From: an uncultured Lysobacteraceae bacterium
GTDB lineage: Bacteria > Pseudomonadota > Gammaproteobacteria > Xanthomonadales > Xanthomonadaceae
DNA length: 64,000 nt
Assembly (NCBI GenBank): GCA_946480825.1
Contig: CAMLLG010000008.1
Span: 1-64,000 of the forward strand
Reading direction: 5' to 3'
This document shows, in pieces, positions 19,731 to 28,665 of this stretch (its first letter is position 1; each line of letters starts with the position of its first letter). Below the pieces are notes generated by a model. The model made no database searches. It had not been told where the DNA came from and saw only the letters and a list, made by a program, of their open reading frames with translations. Position numbers and translations under genes: made by a program.

Positions 19731-21461
19731 TCAGCGCGTCGTCTGCAATTTGCTCTGTAGCAGCGCGCGAAGCTCCGCCTTGTCCCCGTCGTCGAGGCCG
19801 ATCTCGCGCTGCTTCGCTTGCAGTTCGTCGATGCGCTGCCGAACGGTCTGCTGTTCGAGCTGGGCCATGGCATCGAGGAATTCCTCCTGCCACTTCGCTT
19901 CTTCGCCCGGCATGTCCTGCGACGCGAGTTTCTGCAGCGCCGCGAGTTCCTCGCGCTCCGCGAAATGTTCGAGCACGCCGCCGGTGGTGATCTCCGGGCG
20001 TTCGCGCACCAGCGACACCAGTTCGGCCAGCAGCGGAATGCCGGGCTGACGCAGCGCGCTGAAACCGTCGGGCGGCGCGAGATCCAGCGCCAGCGCGGGA
20101 CGCTGCAACAGCAGCGCGATCGCACCGCGCACCAGGCTGCGTTTCTGGGCCTGCGCCGGCTGCGGACGCGGGCGCGATATCTGCGCGGACGACGGCGCGT
20201 TGCCGCGCGCGCCGACGCCGGTCAGTTCGGTCAGGCGCTGGCGCATCAGGTCGCCGAAAGCGCCGTCGGGAATCTGCGCGAGCAGCGGTTTCGCGCGTTC
20301 CGCGAGTCGCGCTTTGCCGTCGAGCGTGCCGAGGTTCACGTCCTTCGCCAGTTCGTCGAAGAAGAACGTCGACAGCGGCGTGGCTTCGCGCAGGCGCGCA
20401 TCGAAGCCTTCGCGGCCTTCGCTGCGCACCAGCGTGTCGGGATCTTCGCCATCGGGCAGAAACAGGAAGAACGCCTGGCGCCCGTCCTTCATCCGCGGCA
20501 ACACCGATTCCATCGCCTTGCCTGCGGCGCGGCGCCCGGCGGCGTCGCCGTCGAAACAGAAAAACACGTCGGGCGCGTTGCGGAACAGCAACTCTGCGTG
20601 ATCGGGCGTGGTCGCGGTGCCCAGGGTCGCCACCGCCTGCGCGACGCCGTGCTGGAACAACGCGATCACGTCCATGTAGCCTTCGACCACGATCAGACGG
20701 TCGATCTTCGAATTCGCCTGCCGCACCTGCCACAGGCCGTAGAGTTCGCGCCCCTTGTGGAACAGCGCGGTCTCCGGCGAGTTGAGATATTTCGGACCGT
20801 CGTCCTTCTGCAGCACGCGGCCGCCGAACGCGATCGTGCGCCCGCGGCGGTCGTGAATCGGGAACATCACCCGATCGCGGAACTTGTCGTAGACGTGGCC
20901 CTTGTCGTTCTTCGAGAACAGGCCGACGCGTTCCAGCAGTTTCATCCGGCGCTCGTCGGTGCCGAGCGCATCGCGCAGCGCCGAGAAGCCATCGGGCGCG
21001 TAACCCAGCCCGAACTGCGCGCGGATCTCGGCGCTCACGCCGCGGCCCTCGAAGTACGCCAACGCTTTCGGCGTCGCCGCGAGCTGACGCTGGAAGAACG
21101 TGTTCGCCGCTTCCAGCGCGGCGTACTGGTCGACGCTGTCCGGATTGACGTTGCGCTGCCGGGTGTCGCGCGGGATCTCCATGCCGACGCGCTTGGCCAG
21201 CTCGTCCACCGCGTCGAGGAATTCGAGGCGGTCGTAGTTCATCAGGAAACTGATCGCGGTACCGTGCGCGCCGCAGCCGAAGCAGTGATAGAACTGCTTG
21301 ATCGGTGATACCGTGAACGACGGCGAGCGCTCGTCGTGGAACGGGCAGCGCGCGGAGTACTCGCGGCCCTGGCGCTTCAACGGCACGCGCGACCCGATCA
21401 GCTCGACGATGTCGGTGCGCGCGAGCAGGTCGTCGATGAAAGCGTCGGGGATGCGGGCCAT
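19731..21461 (-). CDS. dnaG: DNA primase
   Basis: 576 residues. It makes RNA primers at the replication fork. The N-terminal CHC2 zinc finger is intact (CPFHDERSPSFTVSP, FYHCFGCGAHG), the catalytic core spans ~120-430, and the TOPRIM motifs are VVEGYMDVIALFQ and CFDGDAAGRRAA. The C-terminal helical domain (~450-576) is the DnaB-binding part. It belongs to the rpsU-yqeY-dnaG strand group, but rpoD, often next downstream, is not here; the convergent winged-helix gene occupies that place. Identity secure. Confidence 0.98.
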   Translation of the reverse strand: MARIPDAFIDDLLARTDIVELIGSRVPLKRQGREYSARCPFHDERSPSFTVSPIKQFYHCFGCGAHGTAISFLMNYDRLEFLDAVDELAKRVGMEIPRDTRQRNVNPDSVDQYAALEAANTFFQRQLAATPKALAYFEGRGVSAEIRAQFGLGYAPDGFSALRDALGTDERRMKLLERVGLFSKNDKGHVYDKFRDRVMFPIHDRRGRTIAFGGRVLQKDDGPKYLNSPETALFHKGRELYGLWQVRQANSKIDRLIVVEGYMDVIALFQHGVAQAVATLGTATTPDHAELLFRNAPDVFFCFDGDAAGRRAAGKAMESVLPRMKDGRQAFFLFLPDGEDPDTLVRSEGREGFDARLREATPLSTFFFDELAKDVNLGTLDGKARLAERAKPLLAQIPDGAFGDLMRQRLTELTGVGARGNAPSSAQISRPRPQPAQAQKRSLVRGAIALLLQRPALALDLAPPDGFSALRQPGIPLLAELVSLVRERPEITTGGVLEHFAEREELAALQKLASQDMPGEEAKWQEEFLDAMAQLEQQTVRQRIDELQAKQREIGLDDGDKAELRALLQSKLQTTR

Positions 21462-21484
21462 GGTGTCTAGGATGCCATCGAAAC

Positions 21485-21512
21485 GCAGCCCCCGGCGTCG
21501 GCCGGGGGCTGC
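21485..21512 (-). terminator. Perfect hairpin upstream of dnaG
   Basis: 12-bp perfect stem (GCAGCCCCCGGC, 21485-21496; GCCGGGGGCTGC, 21501-21512) with a 4-nt loop lies between the SEC-C gene and dnaG. The T-run after it on the minus strand is only three bases. It may partly terminate upstream transcripts or be processed, as in macromolecular-synthesis operons. Confidence 0.45.
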
Positions 21513-21567
21513 GGATGCGGACTGCGGACGGGATCAATCCCTGAAATAGTGATCGCGTTCGGAGCCT

Positions 21568-21756
21568 TCATGACGCCCGCTGCGAAGGCAGCAACGCCTT
21601 GAACCTCCGGGTCGAGCCGCACGGACAGGGATCGTTGCGCCCCAGTTTCTCGACGAGTTCCTTCTCGCCGTTCACGAAGCGGCGGCCGCGTTTCACCCGG
21701 GTTTCGGACGGGAAACCCTTGCGGCGCTTACTGGTGACCTCGAAAGCACGGGTCAT
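21568..21756 (-). CDS. Small SEC-C motif protein, apparently frameshifted at its C-terminus
   Basis: 62 residues as read. A basic N-terminus ([19 protein letters not shown]) is followed by a zinc-binding SEC-C start, [18 protein letters not shown], which normally continues to a second Cys pair. Here it continues as ALLPSQRAS and stops. Removing one G after RRFK restores RFKRCCLRSG and a frame running on to a stop at 21534-21536, ending SERDHYFRD. So either a one-base insertion broke the gene or the assembly has an error. The intact product would be ~74 residues. Such small SEC-C proteins are common in xanthomonads; their role is unclear. Confidence 0.65.
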   Translation of the reverse strand: MTRAFEVTSKRRKGFPSETRVKRGRRFVNGEKELVEKLGRNDPCPCGSTRRFKALLPSQRAS

Positions 21757-21821
21757 GGAAGGGTTTGCGTTTCATGTGACACCTCCTGCAACGACGGCCC
21801 GGGATGGGCCGCGGGAAACCA

Positions 21822-22328
21822 TCAGGATCCGCGATCCTGCGATGCCAGCGCCTTCAGCGCCTCGCCGTCGACGCGCTGCACGGTCCATTCGTCCATGCCG
21901 GTCGCGCCGAGGCTGCGGTAGAAATCAATGGCCGGCGTGTTCCAATCCAGCACCGACCATTCGAAGCGGCCGCAGTCGCGCTCCAGCGCGATCCGCGCGA
22001 GCCGCATCATCAGGCGTTTGCCCAGGCCGAGACCGCGGAACGCCGGGCGCACGAACAGATCTTCCAGATACAGCCCCGGCTTGCCGAGGAAGGTCGAAAA
22101 GTTGTGGAAGAACAGCGCGAAGCCGGCGGGCTCGCCGTCGACTTCGGCGATCAGCGCTTCGGCATAGGGGCGTTCGCCGAAGAGATGTGCGGCGAGTCCG
22201 GCTTCATCTGCGACCGCTTCGTGGGCGAGCTTTTCGTATTCGGCCAGTTCGCGGATGAAGGCGAGGATCCGCCCGGCATCCTCGCGGACCGCCGGGCGGA
22301 TGAGGATGACGGGCGGATCGGCGGTCAT
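21822..22328 (-). CDS. GNAT family N-acetyltransferase
   Basis: 168 residues, one GNAT domain. Motif A, which binds acetyl-CoA, is clear: LYLEDLFVRPAFRGLGLGKR at about residues 86-105, followed by WSVLDWNTPAIDFYRSLGA. It resembles the diamine/thialysine acetyltransferase (SSAT-like) branch, but the substrate cannot be set from sequence. The start at 22328 is 11 nt after the yqeY stop, so it is probably translated from the yqeY transcript. Confidence 0.9.
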   Translation of the reverse strand: MTADPPVILIRPAVREDAGRILAFIRELAEYEKLAHEAVADEAGLAAHLFGERPYAEALIAEVDGEPAGFALFFHNFSTFLGKPGLYLEDLFVRPAFRGLGLGKRLMMRLARIALERDCGRFEWSVLDWNTPAIDFYRSLGATGMDEWTVQRVDGEALKALASQDRGS

Positions 22329-22339
22329 CGTTGCGATGC

Positions 22340-22786
22340 TCAGCCGGCGAGGCGCTGTTTGATCAGCTTCGAGACTTCGCCCATGTCCGCCTGGCCGGCC
22401 AGGCGCGGTTTGAGCACGCCCATCAGCTTGCCCATGTCGGCCGGACCCGACGCGCCGGTCTCGACCACCGCAGCCTCGATCGCGGCCTTGATCTCGGCTT
22501 CGCCCATCTTCGCCGGCAGGTATTCCGCGATGATCGCCATTTCGGCGCGCTCGACCGCGGCCAGATCGTCGCGGCCGGCCTTGTCGTACTGTTCGATCGA
22601 GTCCTTGCGCTGCTTGACCATCTTCTCCAGCACGGCCAGCACGCGGGCGTCGTCCATCTCGACGCGCTCGTCGACTTCTTTCTGTTTGATCGCGGCGTTG
22701 ATCAGGCGGATGGTGCCGAGACGCTCTTTTTCGCCGGCCTTCATCGCGGTCTTCATGTCGTCGGTCAGGCGCTGCTTGAGGCTCAT
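22340..22786 (-). CDS. yqeY: GatB/YqeY domain-containing protein
   Basis: 148 residues, matching the YqeY family: MSLKQRLTDDMKTAMKAGEK at the start, IIAEYLPAKM in the middle, and the C-terminal GADMGKxMGxLKPRLAGQAD-type segment. It is similar to the tail domain of GatB, so a tRNA-related role is suspected; the function is unproven. It lies between rpsU and dnaG, its usual place. A terminator-like hairpin separates it from rpsU. Confidence 0.93.
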   Translation of the reverse strand: MSLKQRLTDDMKTAMKAGEKERLGTIRLINAAIKQKEVDERVEMDDARVLAVLEKMVKQRKDSIEQYDKAGRDDLAAVERAEMAIIAEYLPAKMGEAEIKAAIEAAVVETGASGPADMGKLMGVLKPRLAGQADMGEVSKLIKQRLAG

Positions 22787-22865
22787 GGTGTCGCTCCGGG
22801 GTGCGCGGCCCGCTGCTGCGGACCGGATGGGTGATATCGGGAAAGCGTTCTGCAGAAAACGGAAA

Positions 22866-22901
22866 ACACAAAAAGCCGGCTGCGCAGGGCGCGGCCGGCT
22901 T
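22866..22901 (-). terminator. Rho-independent terminator after rpsU
   Basis: 8-bp perfect stem AAGCCGGC (22873-22880) / GCCGGCTT (22894-22901). On the minus strand the stem is followed by a T-rich run. It lies ~60 bp past the rpsU stop and would make rpsU largely monocistronic, with partial readthrough to yqeY-dnaG. Confidence 0.75.
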
Positions 22902-22959
22902 CGGGATTCGCTGTGGGCCGCGACCGGTGGGCCGCGTCAGGAATCGGGCGTACTGGGGT

Positions 22960-23175
22960 TCAGTACAGGCGCTGACGCTTGGTGGCGTCGCGCGAAGTGC
23001 GACGCGACTGGCGCTTCACCGCGGCGGCCGCCTTGCGCTTGCGCTCCTGGGTCGGCTTTTCGTAGAACTCGCGCTTGCGGACTTCGGCCAGAACGCCGGC
23101 CTTTTCGCAGGTGCGCTTGAAGCGACGCAGGGCAAACTCGAACGGCTCGTTTTCGCGGACTTTGACGCTGGGCAT
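22960..23175 (-). CDS. rpsU: 30S ribosomal protein S21
   Basis: 71 residues, the normal length. The sequence [20 protein letters not shown] followed by [20 protein letters not shown] is the standard S21. It helps 16S rRNA base-pair with mRNA at initiation. The start at 23175 is fixed by the conserved MPSVKV. The gene leads the rpsU-yqeY-GNAT-(SEC-C)-dnaG strand group and is divergent from tsaD. Confidence 0.98.
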   Translation of the reverse strand: MPSVKVRENEPFEFALRRFKRTCEKAGVLAEVRKREFYEKPTQERKRKAAAAVKRQSRRTSRDATKRQRLY

Positions 23176-23372
23176 AGGGATCTCGGGCTTTTTGGGAAGC
23201 CGGCCGTCCGGCCGGGCTCTGGCGAAGGGACTCGCACCACCCGGTCCGTCCGGGCGAGCCGCGCATGATAGCGACCCCCGCCCCGCGGGGCAAGCCGCGG
23301 ACGGCCCGCGAAGCACGGGCAGGGTAAGCTATGCGGCTTGCGCGCTCATTCCGTCACCCATATCCCGCTTCC

Positions 23373-24416
23373 GTGAACGTTCTCGGCATCGAAACCAGCT
23401 GCGACGAGACCGGCGTGGCCGTCTACGACACGGCTCGTCCCGGTGCTGCGGGCCTGCGTGCGCATGCGGTGTACAGCCAGATCGCGCTGCACGCCGAGTA
23501 CGGCGGGGTGGTGCCCGAGCTGGCCAGCCGCGACCACGTCCGCAAGCTGTTGCCGCTGATCCGCCAGACCCTGGCCGAGGCCGGGCTGAGCGTTCGCGAT
23601 CTCGGCGGCGTGGCCTATACCGCCGGTCCCGGTCTCGTCGGCGCGCTGCTGGTCGGCGCCGGTGTCGCCCGTGCGCTGGCCTGGGCGCTGGATCTGCCGG
23701 CGATCGGCGTGCATCACATGGAGGGTCATCTCCTGGCGCCGCTGATGGAAGACGACCCGCCTGCGCCCCCGTTCGTGGCCCTGCTGGTCTCCGGCGGCCA
23801 CAGCCAATTGGTGGCGGTGGACGCCATCGGCCGTTACCGATTGCTCGGCGACACCCTCGACGATGCCGCCGGCGAGGCCTTCGACAAGAGCGCCAAGTTG
23901 ATGGGGCTGCCGTACCCGGGCGGCCCGCAGTTGGCGGCGCTGGCGCAGACCGGTAGGCCGGGGCGGTTCAAATTTCCGCGGCCGATGACCGACCGCCCGG
24001 GGCTGGATTTCAGCTTCAGCGGTCTGAAGACCCAGGTGCTGCTGGCCTGGCGCGATTCGGACCAGTCCGACGCCACCCGTGCCGACATCGCCCGCAGTTT
24101 CGAGGATGCGGTGGTGGACACGCTGGCGATCAAATGCGAACGCGCGCTGGAGGCGGCGGGGTCGAAGACGCTGGTGGTCGCCGGCGGCGTCGGCGCCAAC
24201 CGGCGCCTGCGCGAGACGCTGCACGCGATGGCGTCGAAGCGCGGCGGCCGGGTCTGCTTCCCGCGTCCGGAACTGTGCACCGACAACGGCGCGATGATCG
24301 CCTTCGCCGGTGCGCTGCGCCTGCGGGCCGGGCAGCGCAGCGATGCGTCGGTGCGGGTCGTGCCGCGCTGGGACATGGCGATCCTGCCGGATGTGCTGCC
24401 TGCAGGCGACGCGTAG
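23373..24416 (+). CDS. tsaD: tRNA N6-threonylcarbamoyltransferase (TsaD)
   Basis: 347 residues from the GTG at 23373, which gives the standard N-terminus [19 protein letters not shown]; the ATG at 23331 would add 14 residues that are not conserved. It transfers threonylcarbamoyl to A37 of ANN-decoding tRNAs. The iron ligands are in HMEGH (H115 and H119), and the C-terminal [11 protein letters not shown] supplies the metal Asp. The stop codon lies inside a GTAG palindrome (24413-24438). It is divergent from rpsU, the usual arrangement. Confidence 0.96.
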   Translation: MNVLGIETSCDETGVAVYDTARPGAAGLRAHAVYSQIALHAEYGGVVPELASRDHVRKLLPLIRQTLAEAGLSVRDLGGVAYTAGPGLVGALLVGAGVARALAWALDLPAIGVHHMEGHLLAPLMEDDPPAPPFVALLVSGGHSQLVAVDAIGRYRLLGDTLDDAAGEAFDKSAKLMGLPYPGGPQLAALAQTGRPGRFKFPRPMTDRPGLDFSFSGLKTQVLLAWRDSDQSDATRADIARSFEDAVVDTLAIKCERALEAAGSKTLVVAGGVGANRRLRETLHAMASKRGGRVCFPRPELCTDNGAMIAFAGALRLRAGQRSDASVRVVPRWDMAILPDVLPAGDA

Positions 24417-24438
24417 GCCGGGCCTTGGCCCGACCTAC
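24413..24438. repeat. GTAG-type palindromic repeat at the tsaD end
   Basis: GTAGGCCGGGCC (24413-24424), TT, GGCCCGACCTAC (24427-24438): nearly perfect arms, headed by GTAG. The tsaD stop TAG (24414-24416) is part of the element. It matches the GTAG-headed REP class of xanthomonads. Confidence 0.65.
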
Positions 24439-24474
24439 AATGTCGCGATCCACCATCCTGCGGTTGACCGAACC

Positions 24475-24828
24475 ATGGACAAAGTCTTCATCGAAGCGCT
24501 CGAGATCGAGACGCTGATCGGCATTTACGATTGGGAGCGGCGCATCCGCCAGCCGCTGCAGTTCGACATCGAGATGGCGTTCGACAATCGCCGGCCCGCG
24601 GCCACCGACGACATCGCAGACACCCTGGATTACAAGGCGGTCAGCAAGCGGCTGATCGAATACGTGTCGCAGTCCTCGTTCGGGCTGGTCGAAACGCTGG
24701 CGGAGCGCTGTGCGGAGATCATCCTCGCCGAATTCGCCGTCTCGCACGTGCGCCTGAAGCTGAGCAAGCCCGGCGCGGTGCGCGGCGCGCGTGCGGTCGG
24801 CGTGATGATCGAACGCAGCCGCGCGTAA
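24475..24828 (+). CDS. folB: Dihydroneopterin aldolase
   Basis: 117 residues, full length. It converts 7,8-dihydroneopterin to 6-hydroxymethyl-dihydropterin and glycolaldehyde in folate synthesis. The N-terminus MDKVFIEALEIETLIGIYDW, the segment TLDYKAVSKRL, the VETLAERCAEIIL helix with its pterin-anchoring Glu, and the KPGAVRGARAVGV end are typical. It is followed 15 bp later by folK, the next enzyme of the pathway. Confidence 0.96.
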   Translation: MDKVFIEALEIETLIGIYDWERRIRQPLQFDIEMAFDNRRPAATDDIADTLDYKAVSKRLIEYVSQSSFGLVETLAERCAEIILAEFAVSHVRLKLSKPGAVRGARAVGVMIERSRA

Positions 24829-24843
24829 GGGATTCCGATCGAC

Positions 24844-25329
24844 ATGGGCAAGGCGTATCTGAGTCTCGGCAGCAACCTCGCGCCGGAGGACAACCTGCGT
24901 TCGGCCTTCGCCGCGCTGCGCGAACGTTTCGGCCGCGTCGTCGCGTCGGCGGTGTATCGGTTTCCCGCGGTCGGCTTCGACGGTCCGGATTTCCTCAACG
25001 CCGCGGCCGCGATCGACAGCGATCTGGATCCGTTCGCGCTCAACGACTGGCTGCATGCGCTGGAAGACGCGCACGGCCGCGACCGCAGTGGGCCGCGTTT
25101 CGGCAACCGCCCGCTCGACATCGACATCGTGTTCTACGACGCCCTCGTGCTGGAAGGTCCCGGGCATCTGCAGTTGCCGCGCGACGAGTTGAAGCATGCG
25201 TTCGTGTTGATGCCGCTGGCGGAGATCGCGCCGGCTCTCGTCGATCCGCGCAGCGGACGCACGCTGGCGGCGCTGTGGGCCGCCTCGCCCGAGCGCGACG
25301 TGCCTTTCGCGCATGCGTTCGATCCGTAG
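24844..25329 (+). CDS. folK: 2-amino-4-hydroxy-6-hydroxymethyldihydropteridine pyrophosphokinase
   Basis: 161 residues, the normal length. It transfers pyrophosphate from ATP to hydroxymethyl-dihydropterin. The start AYLSLGSNLAPEDNL, the signature GRDRSGPRFGNRPLDIDIVFY with its metal-binding DIDI, and LQLPRDELKHAFVLMPLAE are diagnostic. It forms an operon with folB. Confidence 0.97.
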   Translation: MGKAYLSLGSNLAPEDNLRSAFAALRERFGRVVASAVYRFPAVGFDGPDFLNAAAAIDSDLDPFALNDWLHALEDAHGRDRSGPRFGNRPLDIDIVFYDALVLEGPGHLQLPRDELKHAFVLMPLAEIAPALVDPRSGRTLAALWAASPERDVPFAHAFDP

Positions 25330-25482
25330 GCGGGTTCTGAGTCAGCGCGCATGACGGCCGCTGCATGACGACCGCGGGATGACGTTCCTCACCCGCGGCG
25401 GGTGACTTCCAGCGCTTGCGGCGGCGGCGCGCGCGTTTCACGATGACCGCTCCACACACCGTGTCCGGGGAGGGCGCAGGCG

Positions 25483-26316
25483 ATGTTCGAGAAATTCTCG
25501 CGGAGTTGGGGGCTGGTCAAGGCGAGCGCGTCGGTGCTGCGCGCCGACAAGGAGCTGATGCTGTTCCCGATCCTGTCCTCGCTGGCCACGCTGGTGGTGC
25601 TGGCGACGTTCGCGCTGCCGGCCTTCACGCTGAAGCTGTTCGCGGGCGAATCGCAGGCGCTCGCGGCGATCTTCGGTTTCGTTTTCTATTTCTGCCAGTA
25701 CAGCGTGATCGTGTTCTTCAACAGCGCGCTGGTGGCCGCCGCGACCATCCGGCTGGAAGGCGGCGATCCGACCTTCTCCGACGGCATCCGCGCCGCGAAG
25801 GCGCGCCTGCCGGCGATCCTCGGTTACGCGGCCATCGCGGCCACCGTCGGCGTGCTGCTGCAGGCGCTCAAGAATCGCGACAACAACATCATCGTGCGAT
25901 TGATCGGCAGCGGTCTGGGCATGGCCTGGACCCTGGCGACGTTCCTGGTCGTGCCGGTGCTGGTGAACCGCGATATCGGCCCGGTCGATGCGCTGAAGGA
26001 AAGCGTGGCGCTGCTGAAAAAGACCTGGGGCGAGAACGCCATCGGCAACGTCGGCATCGGCGCCGCGTTCGGCCTGATCACGACCATGGTCGTGCTGCTG
26101 GGCATCGCCGCGACCTTCCTCGCGTGGCAGGCGTCGGTGACGGCCGCGATCGTGGTGGCCGTGCTGTTCGTGATCGGCGTGCTGGTGCTGGGCGTCACCC
26201 AGTCGGCGCTGAGCGGCATCTATTCGGCGGCGCTCTACCGCTATGCGGTGTCGCACGAGGCGCCGGCGGAATTCCGCGGCATGGCGCTTGAATCGGCGTT
26301 CGCGCCGAAGCGCTGA
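25483..26316 (+). CDS. Multi-pass membrane protein, DUF6159-like
   Basis: 277 residues. A conserved start (MFEKFSRSWGLVKASASVLRAD, residues 1-22) is followed by about five to six membrane segments at ~30-52, ~63-90, ~105-128, ~143-165, ~190-215 and ~222-245. The pattern fits the DUF6159 family, whose function is not known. A good ribosome site (gggagggcg) precedes the ATG. No neighbour suggests a role. Confidence 0.75.
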   Translation: MFEKFSRSWGLVKASASVLRADKELMLFPILSSLATLVVLATFALPAFTLKLFAGESQALAAIFGFVFYFCQYSVIVFFNSALVAAATIRLEGGDPTFSDGIRAAKARLPAILGYAAIAATVGVLLQALKNRDNNIIVRLIGSGLGMAWTLATFLVVPVLVNRDIGPVDALKESVALLKKTWGENAIGNVGIGAAFGLITTMVVLLGIAATFLAWQASVTAAIVVAVLFVIGVLVLGVTQSALSGIYSAALYRYAVSHEAPAEFRGMALESAFAPKR

Positions 26317-26386
26317 GATGCGATGCGCAAGGCGATCCGTCCGGTCGGTGCCGGGCGGATCCGTCGCTGCATCCGTCAGTCCGGCA

Positions 26387-27127
26387 TCAGCCGTCCAACA
26401 GCCGACCACCGTCCACGCGCACGACCTGTCCGGTGGTGTAGGTCGCGTCCTGCAGCAGCCAGCGTGCGGCTTCCGCGATTTCCGCTTCGCTGCCGATCCG
26501 GCCCAGCGGCGTCTTCGCCAGCAGCGCGGCCTTCGCCGCTTCGGGCTTGCCTTCTTCGGGCCACAGGATCGCGCCGGGGGCGATCGCGTTGACGCGGACC
26601 TGCGGCGCGAGTTCCAGCGCCAGCGCGCGGGTGCCGGCGAGCAGCGCGGCCTTGCTCATGCAATACACGACGTGATCGCGCAGCGGGCGCTCGGCGTAGA
26701 TGTCGACCAGATTCACGATGCCACCGCGCGCGGCCTGCAGATGCGGCGCGGCGGCCTGCGCCAGGATCAGCGGCGCGCGGGCGTTGATCAGGAACTGCGC
26801 GTCCCAGTCGGCGGGCGTGATCGTGCCCAGCGGCGTCGGCGAAAAGGCCGAAGCGTTGTTGACCAGCGCGTCGAGGCGGCCGAATCGCCCCACCGTATTC
26901 GCCACCAGCTCCGGCAGACGGTCGTACTCGGCCAGTTCCGCGGAAAGGGCGATCACGCTGCCCGGCCGTTCGGCGTCGAGCGCTGCGGCCAGCGCCGCCA
27001 TCTCGTCTGCGGACCGCCGATAGTGCAGGGCGAGGTCGTAGCCGGCCGCATGCAGTCGGCGGGCGATGGCGGCGCCGAGCCGACGGGCGGCGCCGGTGAT
27101 CAGGGCGACGGGGCGGGAAGCGGGCAT
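26387..27127 (-). CDS. Pteridine reductase (short-chain dehydrogenase)
   Basis: 246 residues. It is an SDR with the pteridine-reductase form of the NADPH loop, TGAARRLGAAIARRLHAAGY, in place of TGxxxGIG. Further motifs are NNASAF, the active-site YCMSKAAL (Tyr-x-x-x-Lys) and RVNAIAPGAILWPE. It likely reduces dihydropterins or dihydrofolate, as FolM/PTR1 do, which fits the nearby folB-folK. The start at 27127 gives the usual MPASRPVALITGAA. Confidence 0.9.
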   Translation of the reverse strand: MPASRPVALITGAARRLGAAIARRLHAAGYDLALHYRRSADEMAALAAALDAERPGSVIALSAELAEYDRLPELVANTVGRFGRLDALVNNASAFSPTPLGTITPADWDAQFLINARAPLILAQAAAPHLQAARGGIVNLVDIYAERPLRDHVVYCMSKAALLAGTRALALELAPQVRVNAIAPGAILWPEEGKPEAAKAALLAKTPLGRIGSEAEIAEAARWLLQDATYTTGQVVRVDGGRLLDG

Positions 27128-27225
27128 GGCGGGGTCCGGAGGTCGTTGCGGGATCATTTGACCATAATCAAGCCGCATCCCGGCGCGCGGCGCATGCTGG
27201 CGCCAGTTTATTGCGGAGCGGCACC

Positions 27226-27378
27226 ATGCACCCGATCGTCTCGGAACTCTTCACCAAGCCCGTGGGTTGGATGACCCTCGGCGGCATCGCCTTCATGATC
27301 GTGATGGGCGGATACTTCTGGTGGTTCGCGCGAAAGAACATGCGCGAGGAAGATGCACGAGGAAGACGCGGAAAATAG
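27226..27378 (+). CDS. Small membrane protein, DUF3149-like
   Basis: 50 residues, not easily found by length-based gene calling. The sequence begins MHPIVSELFTKPVGWMTLGG, continues into a membrane helix (IAFMIVMGGYFWWFA, ~21-35) and ends with a charged tail (RKNMREEDARGRRGK). Short inner-membrane proteins with this FT-x-VG-x-M(T/S)L start and an MR-E-E tail belong to DUF3149. A ribosome-like site (tgcggagcggc) precedes the ATG. It lies 55 bp before the MidA-type gene, probably on the same transcript. Confidence 0.7.
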   Translation: MHPIVSELFTKPVGWMTLGGIAFMIVMGGYFWWFARKNMREEDARGRRGK

Positions 27379-27433
27379 GCCCGGCGTTCCCGCGGATTCG
27401 TTATTCTGTGCGGCCCCGCAACGGAGCTGCCGC

Positions 27434-28618
27434 ATGTCCCACGACGACGATCTGGAACCGGACGCACAAGCCCACAGCGCACGATTGGCGGCCCTGATCC
27501 GTGACCAGATCGCGAGCAACGGCGGCGCGCTGCCCTTCTGGCGTTTCATGGAGCTGGCGCTGTATGCGCCGGGGTTGGGTTATTACAGCGCCGGCGCCAC
27601 CAAGCTCGGCGAAGGCGGCGATTTCGTCACCTCGCCGGAACTGGGCCCGCTGTTCGCCGAATGCGTGGCCGATGCGCTCGCGCCGGTGCTCGCGCCGCTC
27701 GGCGATGACGCGGTGTTCATGGAAATCGGCGGCGGTACCGGCGCGTTCGCCGAGGCCGCGATCGAGCGCATGGTCGCGCAGGGCACGTTGCCGGCGCGCT
27801 ACGCCATCCTCGAGCCGAGCGCAGACCTTCGCCAGCGCCAGCAATCGCGGCTGCGCGAACGTCTGGCGCCGGAGATTTTCGCCCGGGTGGAGTGGCTGCA
27901 GAGCCCGATGAACGCGCGCTGGAACGGCGTGGTGTTCGCGAACGAAGTCATCGATGCCCTGCCGACATCGCGGTTCGCGATCATCGACGGGGATATCTTC
28001 GAAGAGCACGTCGCGCTCGATGCCGAGCGCGGTTTCGTGCGCCAGGATCGTCCCGCCGATGCGCTGCTGGCCGCGGCCGTGCGCCATGTCGAACGCCAGT
28101 GCGAGCGACCGTTCAAGGACGGCTATCGCTCGGAAGTCCTGCCGCAACTGCCGTACTGGGTGCAGGCGGTGGTCGGCGGCCTCGAAGCGGGGGCCGTGCT
28201 GTTCATCGACTACGGTTATCCGCGTCGCGAGTACTACGATCCACGCCGTGTCGATGGCACCCTGCGCGCGTTCCATCGTCATCGCCTCGCCGACGACGTG
28301 TTCGCGCGGGTGGGATTGCAGGACGTCACCGTGTCGGTCGATTTCACCGCGCTGGCGGAGGCGGGCACCAGCGCCGGTTTCGACTTTGCCGGCTACTGTT
28401 CGCAGGCGAGCTTCCTGATTGGCAATGGCCTGGAGCAGCGCCTGCAGGATCGCGAGCGCGCCGCCGTCGACGAGGCCGCGCGCTACGCGCTGCGCCAGCA
28501 GGCGAAGAAGCTCACGCTGCCCGGCGAGATGGGCGAACGCTTCCAGACGATCGGCTTTTCGCGCAAATCCAGCCTCGCCCATGCCTTCCTCGCCGGCGAT
28601 CTCAGCCATCGTCTCTGA
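27434..28618 (+). CDS. Class I SAM-dependent methyltransferase, MidA/NDUFAF7 family
   Basis: 394 residues. The family start (LPFWRFMELALYAPGLGYYS) is followed by the SAM motif VFMEIGGGTGAFAE, then GVVFANEVIDALP and AVLFIDYGYPRREYYDPRR, all diagnostic for MidA. In mitochondria the homologue methylates an arginine of complex I subunit NDUFS2; the bacterial role is inferred. The ATG at 27434 is chosen because conservation starts soon after. It is followed by a VanZ-like gene. Confidence 0.93.
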   Translation: MSHDDDLEPDAQAHSARLAALIRDQIASNGGALPFWRFMELALYAPGLGYYSAGATKLGEGGDFVTSPELGPLFAECVADALAPVLAPLGDDAVFMEIGGGTGAFAEAAIERMVAQGTLPARYAILEPSADLRQRQQSRLRERLAPEIFARVEWLQSPMNARWNGVVFANEVIDALPTSRFAIIDGDIFEEHVALDAERGFVRQDRPADALLAAAVRHVERQCERPFKDGYRSEVLPQLPYWVQAVVGGLEAGAVLFIDYGYPRREYYDPRRVDGTLRAFHRHRLADDVFARVGLQDVTVSVDFTALAEAGTSAGFDFAGYCSQASFLIGNGLEQRLQDRERAAVDEAARYALRQQAKKLTLPGEMGERFQTIGFSRKSSLAHAFLAGDLSHRL

Positions 28619-28665
28619 CGCCCTCGCGCATCGCGCCCGCACGACACCCAAATGATCGCCATCGC

